DNA of 64,000 nucleotides from Roseinatronobacter ekhonensis (lineage in GTDB: Bacteria > Pseudomonadota > Alphaproteobacteria > Rhodobacterales > Rhodobacteraceae). Position numbers and translations under genes: made by a program. Location of the stretch: positions 62,001-126,000 of the forward strand of contig NZ_UIHC01000001.1 in NCBI RefSeq assembly GCF_900499075.1, given 5' to 3'. Each line of letters opens with the position of its first letter. Position 1 is the stretch's first letter. Below the pieces are notes generated by a model. The model was not told the DNA's origin, did no database searches, and saw only the letters and a program-made list of their open reading frames with translations. Of the stretch, positions 1-8,204 are shown piece by piece.

Positions 1-747
1 GCCCGAGCGCCACAGGTTCGGCGTGATCTCATCCAGAAAGGCCCAAAGCGGTGCGGTCACGGCGTCGTAATCCACGTCGTCGGTCGGCTTTAGCAGGATC
101 GACGGGTCGTCCAGCACGCCATATAGCGCTTGTTTCAGAAAAGATGTGCCCAGAAAATCGGGGGGCTGCGGATATGTGAAGCGACCGGGGTTCGCGGCAA
201 TCCACGCGCGCAACGCGTCCAGCGAACGGGGCGGTTGCGGCACCGTCGCGCTGTCATATTCGAACACCATCTGGAACATCGCCCACGGGCTGCCATAGCC
301 CTCTACCGGCAGGGTGAAGTCGATCAGGATGGCCGGGTTGGCGTCGGTATCGACAAGCGACCAGTTGGGCAAATCCTCGGCAAAGGGGCCGAACAGCAGG
401 TCTTGGTCCTTCATAGAGGCGAAATTCGCCCCGTTGATCCAGATCACATCGACCGCGCCGCCGTCGTCACGGCCCGCCGCGCGTTCTGACACCACGCGGG
501 TCACAGCATCGGCGGTATCGGCCAAGCGGACATGTTCCAACGTGACATCGTGGCGCTCGGACAGCTCGGCCCCGACCTGCGCGATAAAGCTGTTGATCCG
601 GGGATCGCCGCCCCAAGCGTGCCAATACACGGTCTGGCCGCGCGCCTCTTCCAGCACAGCGGGCCAATCGGAGGTGTCCGGCGTCTGTGCGAATGCAGGC
701 ATCGCAAGCGCCAGCGCGCAAGCCGCGGCGCAAGTCTGAAATCGCAT
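1..747 (-). CDS. ynjB: YnjB-family ABC transporter substrate-binding protein (3' end outside window)
   Basis: This is a periplasmic binding protein of an ABC importer whose substrate is not known. The first 249 residues are visible and the gene runs off the left edge. Residues 1-20 form a Sec signal peptide ending in a PAFA cleavage site before Q21. The mature part has ARGQTV and HAWGGD (about 35-48), VRLADTADAV, VIWINGANF, LPNW and YPQPPDF in the same order as I recall from Escherichia coli YnjB. The ATG is preceded by a GGAG ribosome site. It diverges from a YnjF-like gene, the same partner as in the E. coli ynj cluster. The matching permease and ATPase (ynjC, ynjD) would be expected just left of the window. 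Family assignment is firm and the substrate is unknown. Confidence 0.85.
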   Translation of the reverse strand, partial: MRFQTCAAACALALAMPAFAQTPDTSDWPAVLEEARGQTVYWHAWGGDPRINSFIAQVGAELSERHDVTLEHVRLADTADAVTRVVSERAAGRDDGGAVDVIWINGANFASMKDQDLLFGPFAEDLPNWSLVDTDANPAILIDFTLPVEGYGSPWAMFQMVFEYDSATVPQPPRSLDALRAWIAANPGRFTYPQPPDFLGTSFLKQALYGVLDDPSILLKPTDDVDYDAVTAPLWAFLDEITPNLWRSG

Positions 748-826
748 GTTTTTACTCCATCGTGGTTTGCGTCTCAGTGCCTTTACGTTACGAGTTTGTC
801 AAAGGTTCCAATGTTTTTCGCTTTTG

Positions 827-839
827 CGACACGGTGTCG
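827..839. promoter_or_regulatory. 13-bp perfect palindrome between ynjB and ynjF, possible operator
   Basis: CGACAC-G-GTGTCG is a perfect inverted repeat in the AT-richer spacer shared by the divergent ynjB and ynjF genes. Its place, 68 bases before the ynjF start and 80 bases from the ynjB start, suits a shared operator. No cognate regulator is in view, so this is inferred from symmetry and position only. Confidence 0.3.
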
Positions 840-906
840 TGAAACACATTGCGGCCTTGGGCCGTATATTGATGACAAAGACCCGACTCCGGAAGGCCGC
901 CTGCCC

Positions 907-1515
907 ATGCTTGACCGACATTTGCGCCCGCTGATCGACCCGCCGCTCAACCTGATCGGCGGACAAATCGCGCGGGTTGGCCTGACCGCGAATATGGTCA
1001 CGCTGATCGGGCTGGCGTTCGGGCTGGCGGGCGCGGGGGCCATCGTTGCCGGGCATTTTCTGTTGGCGGTGGCGCTTATCCTGGCATCGCGCGTGGCGGA
1101 CGGGCTGGACGGCGCGGTTGCCCGCGCGCAAGGCGTGACCGATTTTGGCGGGTATCTGGATATAACCTGTGATTTCGTCTTCTATGCCGCCATACCCTTG
1201 GCTTTCGTGTTGCATGATCCGGCAGCCAATGGCGTGGCGGGTGCGGTGCTGCTGGCCAGTTTCTACATCAACGGCGCATCGTTTCTGGGATACGCGATCT
1301 TGGCGGAAAAGAAGCAGATGCGCAGCGACAGCCACGGGGTGAAATCGCTCTATTTCACCGGCGGATTACTAGAAGGGGCGGAAACCATCGCCTTTTTCGT
1401 TGCAATTTGCCTGTGGTCGCAATGGTTCGCGCCCATGGCCTATGTGTTCGCGGCCTTGTGTGCCGTGACAACAACTGCCCGTGTATTGCTGGCAGCGCGC
1501 GTGTTTCGGGGGTAG
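907..1515 (+). CDS. ynjF: CDP-alcohol phosphatidyltransferase, YnjF type
   Basis: This is an inner-membrane enzyme expected to move a phosphatidyl (CDP-linked) group onto an alcohol. The acceptor is unknown. The 202-residue protein carries the CDP-alcohol signature around residues 62-84: DG-x2-AR, then seven residues, then G-x3-D-x3-D. The usual spacing after AR is eight, and seven is what I recall for YnjF. Several hydrophobic helices surround it. The N-terminus MLDRHL and the late GGLLEGAET stretch also match my memory of E. coli YnjF. ATG 907 was chosen because MLDRHL is the conserved start and a GGAAGG site lies about 10 bases before it. An in-frame upstream extension looks non-coding. 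It diverges from ynjB and converges on bpt with only 6 bases between the stops. Confidence 0.85.
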   Translation: MLDRHLRPLIDPPLNLIGGQIARVGLTANMVTLIGLAFGLAGAGAIVAGHFLLAVALILASRVADGLDGAVARAQGVTDFGGYLDITCDFVFYAAIPLAFVLHDPAANGVAGAVLLASFYINGASFLGYAILAEKKQMRSDSHGVKSLYFTGGLLEGAETIAFFVAICLWSQWFAPMAYVFAALCAVTTTARVLLAARVFRG

Positions 1516-1521
1516 CTGTGG

Positions 1522-2379
1522 CTATAGCTTGGCTTTGCCGGGCGGTATGCTGACAGGGCCGCCGACATCGCTGGGCAAGGCAAGTTGCGCGACCTGTTCG
1601 GCAATAGGCTGCACCGAAAGCGGGTGGCGTGTGCCGGAAAACCGCTCGGGAGAGTCGAGCACCTGCCACTCACCTTGATGATATACTTCGAGAGCAGAGA
1701 AGCGCGCCTTGTAGTCCATCTTGGGGCTGCCCGGCACCCAGTAGCCCAGATACACAAAGGGCAGGCCCACGCGGCGTGCAAGCTCGATCTGGTCAAGGAT
1801 CATGTAGCTGCCCAGCGACTGGTCGGACAACTCCGGATCAAAGAATGAATAGACAAGGCTCAGCCCGTCGTCGAGCACATCGCTGAGACACGCCGCCACA
1901 AGCGGACCGTTTGGCCCAAGCGCCGCGTCGCGATATTCCAGAACCCGCGTGCGCACCGGTGTTTCCTCGACCATGGCTGAAAACTCGAACACATCCATAT
2001 CGGCCATGCCACCATGAGTGTGGCGGTGGTCCAGATAGCGGCGGAACAGGGCGTATTGATCCTCGGTCGCCCATGCGCTGGCAACATCGCGTTGCAGATA
2101 CGCGTTGCGCTTTATTACGCGGCGTTGCGACCGCGACGGCGTAAAGTCGGCCACGCGAATACGGGCCGACAGGCATGCCGCACAATCTGCGCAGGAGGGA
2201 CGATACAGCACATTCTGCGACCGACGAAATCCTTGCTGCGATAGCTTGTCATTCATTGCCTCTGAATGGTCGCCTTGCAGGGCCGTGAACAGTTTGCGCT
2301 CCATCCGGCCGGGCAAATAGGGGCAGGGCTGGGGTGCGGTCACATAAAACTGCGGCACGGTCGGCAAGGAATGGCGCAT
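1522..2379 (-). CDS. bpt: Aspartate/glutamate leucyltransferase (Bpt)
   Basis: Bpt transfers leucine from Leu-tRNA to proteins with N-terminal Asp or Glu, marking them for ClpAPS degradation through the bacterial N-end rule. It is the bacterial relative of eukaryotic arginyltransferase Ate1. The 285-residue protein has the family's N-terminal region with [13 protein letters not shown] (about 19-31), [13 protein letters not shown] and the cysteine cluster CADCAAC (63-69). Later come [25 protein letters not shown] and YLGYWV, typical of the C-terminal ATE domain. The length is normal. It lies 83 bases downstream of the RDD gene on the same strand and could be the last gene of that run. Confidence 0.93.
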   Translation of the reverse strand: MRHSLPTVPQFYVTAPQPCPYLPGRMERKLFTALQGDHSEAMNDKLSQQGFRRSQNVLYRPSCADCAACLSARIRVADFTPSRSQRRVIKRNAYLQRDVASAWATEDQYALFRRYLDHRHTHGGMADMDVFEFSAMVEETPVRTRVLEYRDAALGPNGPLVAACLSDVLDDGLSLVYSFFDPELSDQSLGSYMILDQIELARRVGLPFVYLGYWVPGSPKMDYKARFSALEVYHQGEWQVLDSPERFSGTRHPLSVQPIAEQVAQLALPSDVGGPVSIPPGKAKL

Positions 2380-2462
2380 CAGACACTCATGATCATTGAA
2401 AACACGAAAAGACTAGCAAGCGTTTCACCATTCGCCAAGCCTGCAATCGGGCAGAACTAGGG

Positions 2463-2897
2463 TCAATCGGGTGCAATCTTGTGCAACATGGTGGTCGATA
2501 GCAGGTGATCGTGCAACCCTTGCCGGTAAGAGGACATTAATATTAACGCAATGGAAACAATCTGAAGCGGGAACACTGTCCACATCACTGCATGCGCGCT
2601 GCTATAGATCAGCGCGGTGGTGGCATCTGGCGTGCGTCCGTTCAGGTGGCGCCATTTCAGCGCCATGACCATCATGCCCAAGGTTGCCCCGTAGCGTGAC
2701 AGCATGACCGTGCGGTACGCCACCGAGACTGCCGCGAACAGAAGCGGCAAGAAAAAGGCGCTTATGAACAAAGTCAGGACCAGCCCGACCAGTGTCAGCG
2801 CAAGTGTGACCACAAGGTCGATCGCCCAAGCGCCTGCGCGTTTGAACGGGACATCGGTGTAGAAATCTGGCTGGAGCGCCGGGTCGGGCAAGGTCAT
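2463..2897 (-). CDS. RDD family membrane protein
   Basis: This 144-residue protein has about three hydrophobic helices (near residues 24-45, 48-68 and 103-123) and belongs to the RDD family of small inner-membrane proteins. Some RDD proteins act as ion exchangers, but this one's role is not known. The start FKRAGAWAIDLVV with Arg and Asp placed in the first helix is the family hallmark, and GATLGMMVMALKW is the usual second motif. Its ATG overlaps the stop of the YbaK-type gene by 4 bases (ATGA), so translation is probably coupled. The bpt gene follows on the same strand. Confidence 0.82.
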   Translation of the reverse strand: MTLPDPALQPDFYTDVPFKRAGAWAIDLVVTLALTLVGLVLTLFISAFFLPLLFAAVSVAYRTVMLSRYGATLGMMVMALKWRHLNGRTPDATTALIYSSAHAVMWTVFPLQIVSIALILMSSYRQGLHDHLLSTTMLHKIAPD

Positions 2898-3361
2898 TCG
2901 GTGAAATCCGCAATTGTGGCTTGGGCAATTGACATAAGAACGCGCGGGTCAATTGAAAAGACATGGCGCGGCGTTCCGGCGGCGGCAAACACCGTGTCGA
3001 AGGCCAGAAGCCTTGGGTCGGCCCATGTCGCAGGCGCACTCAGATGGCCGATAGGGGCCACGCCGCCAATGGCAAAACCCGTCACGGCCCGCACCTGTGT
3101 CGCATCGGCGCGCCCCAAATCCTCGTCGGCCAAGGCGCTGGCTTTGGCCGCGCAGATTCGGTTGCCGCCCGCGGTCAGGAACAAATACAGCGCGCCACTG
3201 GCTGTGCCTGTAAACAGGATCGACTTTACAATCTGGTCCAATACGCACCCACAGGCCTGCGCTGCCATCTCTGCGGTGCGCGCCTCTCCGGGTTCCGATA
3301 TCGTGTTGGGCAGGCCCGCGCCGTCCAGCGCGCGCGCCACGCGGGCAACGGATTTACTCAA
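2894..3361 (-). CDS. YbaK/ProX-type aminoacyl-tRNA deacylase
   Basis: Proteins of the YbaK/EbsC family hydrolyse mischarged tRNAs, such as Cys- or Ala-tRNA(Pro), in trans. The 155-residue product opens MSKSVARV and keeps family features: LDQIVKSILF with the central Lys, the TAGGNRI segment, and the GGVAPIGHL loop near residue 110. I chose the TTG at 3361 because the resulting MSKS N-terminus is typical, and this TTG overlaps the stop of the upstream aminotransferase (TTGAGTAA). A second TTG three codons earlier would add MIP. The 3' end overlaps the RDD start by 4 bases. Which mischarged tRNA it acts on cannot be read from the sequence. Confidence 0.82.
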   Translation of the reverse strand: MSKSVARVARALDGAGLPNTISEPGEARTAEMAAQACGCVLDQIVKSILFTGTASGALYLFLTAGGNRICAAKASALADEDLGRADATQVRAVTGFAIGGVAPIGHLSAPATWADPRLLAFDTVFAAAGTPRHVFSIDPRVLMSIAQATIADFTE

Positions 3362-4673
3362 GGGTATCAAGCACCTCTGCCAATGTGCCGATCAACTGGT
3401 CGATATGCGATTTCTCTATGATCAGTGGTGGCGACATGGCGATGATATCGCCCGTGGTGCGGATCAGGATGCCCTTTTCATAGGCGCGCAGGAACGCATT
3501 GAAGGCCCGCTCGGTCGGCTTGCCCGCGATGGGTTCCAGTTCCACCGCGCCGATCAGCCCCATATTGCGCGTGTCGATGACGTGGCGGTGACCTTTCAGC
3601 GAATGCACCGCATCCTCCCAATAAGGCGCAATGTCATGTGCGCGGGCGAACAGGTCGTCCTGTTTATAAGTCTCCAACGTGGCAAGCCCGGCGGCCGAGG
3701 CAATCGGGCTTCCGGAGTAGGTGTAGCCGTGGAACAGTTCGATCAGGTTCTCTGGCCCTTGCATGAAGGCATCATGAATATCGGCCGTTGTCAGCACCGC
3801 GCCCATCGGGATCACGCCATTGGTCAAGCCCTTGGCGCAGGTGATCATATCGGGCGTCACGTCGAAATGTTGCGCGGCAAAGGCACTGCCAAGGCGGCCA
3901 AACCCGGTGATGACCTCGTCAAATATCAGCAATATACCGTGCTTGCGGGTCAGTTCGCGCAAGCGCTGCAAATAGCCCTTGGGCGGGATCAGAACGCCGG
4001 TGGACCCGGCCACAGGCTCGACGATCACAGCGGCAATCGTGTCAGCGCCGTGCAGCGCGACCATGCGTTCCAGATCATCGGCGAGATGCATGCCATGCTC
4101 CGGCTGCCCGCGCGACCATTGGTTTTCTGGCAGATGCGTGTGGGGCAGGTGGTCGACCCCGGCCAACATCGCCCCGAAATGGCGGCGGTTGTTGACGATG
4201 CCGCCCACCGAAATGCCACCGAAATTCACCCCGTGATAGCCCCGCTCGCGCCCGATCAGGCGGGTGCGGGTGCCGTTGCCAAGTGCGCGGTGGTAAGCGA
4301 TGGCGATTTTCAGCGCCGTTTCCACGCTTTCCGACCCGGAATTGGTGAAGAACGCATGGTCCATACCGTCAGGCGCAAGGTCCACCAGCCGGTTCGCCAA
4401 CTCAAACGCCTTGGGGTGCCCCATCTGGAAGGCGGGCGCGTAATCCAGTTCCGTCACCTGCTTCTGGATTGCTTCTGTAATCAGCGGGCGCGCATGGCCT
4501 GCGTTGCAGCACCAAAGCCCCGCTGTGCCGTCCAGCACCTGCCGTCCGTCCGAGGTGGTGTAATGCATGCCATTGGCCGCGACCAACATGCGCGGTGCGG
4601 ATTTGAACTGGCGGTTCGCGGTGAACGGCATCCAGAAGGCGCGCAGGTCATTGGGCGTAGGACGGTCAAGCAT
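3354..4673 (-). CDS. Omega-amino acid:pyruvate aminotransferase (class III, PLP)
   Basis: This is a class III pyridoxal-phosphate aminotransferase of the beta-alanine/omega-amino acid:pyruvate type, cytosolic, 439 residues. The fold markers are FTNSGSESVETAL (about 109-121), IVEPVAGSTGV, the cofactor-binding FDEV with Asp252, and CAKGLTNG with the Schiff-base Lys281. WCCNAGH near 54-60 and GYTYSGSP fit the omega-aminotransferase branch rather than ornithine or GABA enzymes. An in-frame extension upstream reaches 5027 but overlaps fabD. The ATG at 4673 has a GGAGCG site and starts with MLDRPTPND, so it was preferred. The stop overlaps the TTG start of the YbaK-type gene. The exact amino donor is uncertain. 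Confidence 0.85.
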   Translation of the reverse strand: MLDRPTPNDLRAFWMPFTANRQFKSAPRMLVAANGMHYTTSDGRQVLDGTAGLWCCNAGHARPLITEAIQKQVTELDYAPAFQMGHPKAFELANRLVDLAPDGMDHAFFTNSGSESVETALKIAIAYHRALGNGTRTRLIGRERGYHGVNFGGISVGGIVNNRRHFGAMLAGVDHLPHTHLPENQWSRGQPEHGMHLADDLERMVALHGADTIAAVIVEPVAGSTGVLIPPKGYLQRLRELTRKHGILLIFDEVITGFGRLGSAFAAQHFDVTPDMITCAKGLTNGVIPMGAVLTTADIHDAFMQGPENLIELFHGYTYSGSPIASAAGLATLETYKQDDLFARAHDIAPYWEDAVHSLKGHRHVIDTRNMGLIGAVELEPIAGKPTERAFNAFLRAYEKGILIRTTGDIIAMSPPLIIEKSHIDQLIGTLAEVLDTLE

Positions 4674-4801
4674 GGGGCGCTCCGATTGAAAGATTGCGGG
4701 AACGCTACCACAATAGCGCATCCGCGCAAGCCCGACGGACGCTTGAACCGGCCCGCGCTTTGGGGCATTTCCTATAAGGTAAACAAGGGTTGGAGACAGA
4801 C

Positions 4802-5731
4802 ATGAGCCGCGCATTCGTATTTCCCGGTCAAGGGGCACAAACCATCGGCATGGGCCGCGCGCTGGCCGATAGCTACCCGGCGGCGAAAGCTGTCTTTCAG
4901 GAAGTGGATGACGCGCTGGGCGAGCCATTGTCAGCCCTGATCTGGGACGGCGACATTGCCGATCTGACCCTGACGGCGAATGCCCAACCGGCGCTGATGG
5001 CGACATCTCTGGCCGCGTTCCGCGCAATGCAAGTCGAAGGCGTGGCGATCAGCGATGCGGCTTTTGTTGCGGGTCATTCGCTGGGGGAATATTCGGCGCT
5101 GGCAGCGGCGGGCAGCCTGAGCATTTCCGATGCGGCCAAACTGCTGCGCATCCGCGGGCGCGCGATGCAACAGGCGGTGCCAGTGGGCGAAGGCGCGATG
5201 GCGGCGCTTTTGGGGCTGGATTTCGCCACCGCGTCCGAGGTCGCGGCAGAGGCCGCGCAGGGCGATGTGTGTCAGGCCGCGAATGACAATGACCCTGCGC
5301 AGGTGGTTGTGTCGGGCCACAAGGCTGCCGTGGAGCGCGCGGTCGAGATTGCCAAAACCCGTGGCGCGCGCCGCGCGATGTTGTTGCCTGTCTCGGCCCC
5401 TTTCCATTGCGCGCTGATGCAGCCAGCCGCCGATGCCATGGCAGAGGCGCTGGCGGGTGTTTCCCTGAATGCGCCTGCCGTGCCACTGGTTGCCAATGTG
5501 CGCGCCGACGCGGTCAGCGACCCCGCTACCATCCGCACGCTGTTGGTCGAGCAGGTGACAGGGTCGGTGCGCTGGCGCGAGTCTGTCGGCTACATGGCCG
5601 ATCAGGGCGTGACCGAGTTTTGGGAAATCGGTGCGGGCAAGGCGTTGTCGGGGATGGTCAAGCGTATCGCCAAAGGGTCCGAGACCCGTACCATTGGTAC
5701 ACCAGAGGAATTGGCCGCCTTGGCGCATTGA
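4802..5731 (+). CDS. fabD: Malonyl-CoA:ACP transacylase (FabD)
   Basis: FabD loads malonyl groups from CoA onto acyl carrier protein to start type II fatty-acid synthesis in the cytosol. The 309-residue protein has FPGQGAQ (7-13), the nucleophile elbow GHSLGEYSA with Ser93, and the catalytic His202 in SAPFHC. The ATG at 4802 is preceded by GGAG at 4792-4795. A TTG further up would place the ribosome site inside the gene. It stands alone here: the next gene is on the opposite strand and fabG, acpP and fabF are not seen, although fab genes are often clustered. The spacer after it holds two near-identical GC hairpins. Confidence 0.96.
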   Translation: MSRAFVFPGQGAQTIGMGRALADSYPAAKAVFQEVDDALGEPLSALIWDGDIADLTLTANAQPALMATSLAAFRAMQVEGVAISDAAFVAGHSLGEYSALAAAGSLSISDAAKLLRIRGRAMQQAVPVGEGAMAALLGLDFATASEVAAEAAQGDVCQAANDNDPAQVVVSGHKAAVERAVEIAKTRGARRAMLLPVSAPFHCALMQPAADAMAEALAGVSLNAPAVPLVANVRADAVSDPATIRTLLVEQVTGSVRWRESVGYMADQGVTEFWEIGAGKALSGMVKRIAKGSETRTIGTPEELAALAH

Positions 5732-5737
5732 CCAAGA

Positions 5738-5803
5738 GGCCCCGGCTCGGGGCCGGGGCGCGACGGTGGGATGGGGCGCAAGGCCCCGGCTCGGGGGCCG
5801 GGG
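5738..5803. terminator. Tandem pair of near-identical GC hairpins between convergent genes
   Basis: Two copies of CCCCGGC...GCCGGGG (5740-5758 and 5784-5803) lie about 44 bases apart in the spacer between convergent fabD and the SYLF gene. Flanking bases (CAAG before, GGGGCGCG after) are repeated too, so this looks like a small tandem duplication of a hairpin. No T-run follows, so it may act as a bidirectional barrier or RNA stabiliser rather than a classic intrinsic terminator. Confidence 0.5.
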
Positions 5804-5811
5804 CGCGCGGT

Positions 5812-6375
5812 TCAGGGGATGATACGCGCGTACTTGACGCCTGCCAGCGATGCACCCGCCAGAATGCCCGACTGCCCGAAGACCACGGCGATGACGGGCG
5901 CGAATTGCGTCGTGGTTTCGGCCCCAAGCGACCCACCTTGCGAGGGTGTCGCATAGCGCAGATCGGCGCTTGCGGCCCAGCCTTCGGAATAGCGGAAATC
6001 CGACAGTGCTTGCTCTGTCATGAAGAACAGCGCATGGGCATATTGCTGGGCGCCGATTTGCAGACCAAGGCTGGCGCGGGTGGCCTGATAATAATCGACT
6101 GTCGCATCGTTGATGCGCAGCGCGCCACGCCCATAAGAACCACCGACGAACAGTCCTGCTTCGGTAACGACGGGGATATACAAAATGCCGCGTGAATTCT
6201 GGAACAGCTCTCCAAGGCTGGGATAGTTGTTGCGCAAATAGTCGCGAGCTGCATCGACGCGCGCATCCAGACGGTCAGCACCGCCGCCGCCGATCGGGTT
6301 GCCGCACGCGGCCAAACCAGTGGTAATGCCCGCCAATCCCGCGAGCGTGAAGGCTCGTCTGTTTATCTGTGTCAT
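5812..6375 (-). CDS. SYLF (Ysc84-like) domain lipoprotein
   Basis: This is a small exported protein of the SYLF/Ysc84 family, linked to lipid binding. Its role in bacteria is poorly known. The 187-residue protein begins with NRRAFTLAG and a hydrophobic stretch ending in LAAC (21-24), which looks like a lipobox with a twin-arginine-like start, so it is probably a lipoprotein at Cys24. The body carries GILYIPVVTEAGLFVGGSYGRG, then FFMTEQALSDFR and GVKYARIIP at the C-terminus. ATG 6375 gives this signal sequence directly, and the longer in-frame extension would hide it. It converges on fabD across the tandem hairpins. Confidence 0.78.
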   Translation of the reverse strand: MTQINRRAFTLAGLAGITTGLAACGNPIGGGGADRLDARVDAARDYLRNNYPSLGELFQNSRGILYIPVVTEAGLFVGGSYGRGALRINDATVDYYQATRASLGLQIGAQQYAHALFFMTEQALSDFRYSEGWAASADLRYATPSQGGSLGAETTTQFAPVIAVVFGQSGILAGASLAGVKYARIIP

Positions 6376-6473
6376 TGCTCTGCCTCTGGTTTGATATGCC
6401 GCTATATTGCGGCTTTGGTCAAAGATACCGCGAACGCGCGAGCTTGTCACCTACACCGCTGTACGCTTGGCAG

Positions 6474-7535
<1,062 letters not shown>

Positions 7536-8129
7536 CTATCGAAACACCATCAACGCCGATAGTGCCAGCAGTGCCGCCATGATCCGCATGAAGATTTTCC
7601 ACCGGACGGGTGATGACAAAAGCGTTGTCAGAACCGCGCCCGCGCCGGTCCAGAACAGGCAAACAAACAGGTTCACCCCGCTGAACGCGGTTGCCAGGCG
7701 GGCCGATTCCATCACCGGTCCCATGCCCGCGCCATAGCCCGCAGAGGCCGCGAAGGCGACCGCCCAGACCTTGGGGTTTATCCATTGGAACAGCATGGCT
7801 TGCCAAAGTGTCATGGGCGCGCCGTCATCCTTGGCCTGTGCAGCGGGGCGGCGGGTGGCGTTGAAATAGTTCCACGCCATATACAGGATCCATGCCGCCG
7901 CAAGCGAGCGTAGCACCAGCCCCAGCGCCGGGTTGGCAAGAATCAGCGCGCCCACGCCCAACCCCGTGACCGCGCCGATGACGCCCACCCCCAGCACCAC
8001 GCCGAACAGATGCGGCAGGGTGCGCTGGAACCCGAAGCGTGCGCCGGAGGCGGTCAGCATGATGACATTCGGCCCGGGAGAGAACAGGCCCAGAAACATG
8101 AAGCTGTAAAGCAGCGGGTCGAAAAACAT
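7536..8129 (-). CDS. LysE family amino-acid exporter
   Basis: This is an inner-membrane exporter of the LysE/RhtB family, which usually expels amino acids or related metabolites. The 197-residue protein has five to six hydrophobic helices. The N-terminal FLGLFSPGPNVIM (about 12-24) is the family's SPGP signature, and QWINPKVW comes at about 133-140. An AAGG ribosome site precedes ATG 8129. It sits between hemB and the TRAP operon on the same strand, but the terminator at 8147-8176 isolates it from the TRAP genes. The substrate cannot be predicted. Confidence 0.88.
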   Translation of the reverse strand: MFFDPLLYSFMFLGLFSPGPNVIMLTASGARFGFQRTLPHLFGVVLGVGVIGAVTGLGVGALILANPALGLVLRSLAAAWILYMAWNYFNATRRPAAQAKDDGAPMTLWQAMLFQWINPKVWAVAFAASAGYGAGMGPVMESARLATAFSGVNLFVCLFWTGAGAVLTTLLSSPVRWKIFMRIMAALLALSALMVFR

Positions 8130-8146
8130 CTGTGATTCCTTGCCAC

Positions 8147-8176
8147 GAAAAACCCCGGCACAGACATGCCGGGGTT
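8147..8176 (-). terminator. Intrinsic terminator after the TRAP operon
   Basis: Read on the minus strand, AACCCCGGCA and TGCCGGGGTT pair around a 6-base loop (TGTCTG), and the second arm runs into TTTTT. This perfect 10-bp stem with a T-tract lies just after the dctM stop and should end the TRAP transcript. Confidence 0.88.
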
Positions 8177-8204
8177 CGTCTTTAATCCGTTAAGTTTCGG
8201 CCCG

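Noticed and set aside
2901-4805. Long plus-strand open frame (634 codons) opposite the aminotransferase
   Set aside because: It lies antisense to a well-supported aminotransferase and YbaK-type gene, has no domain I recognise, and is the kind of frame that high GC produces by chance.
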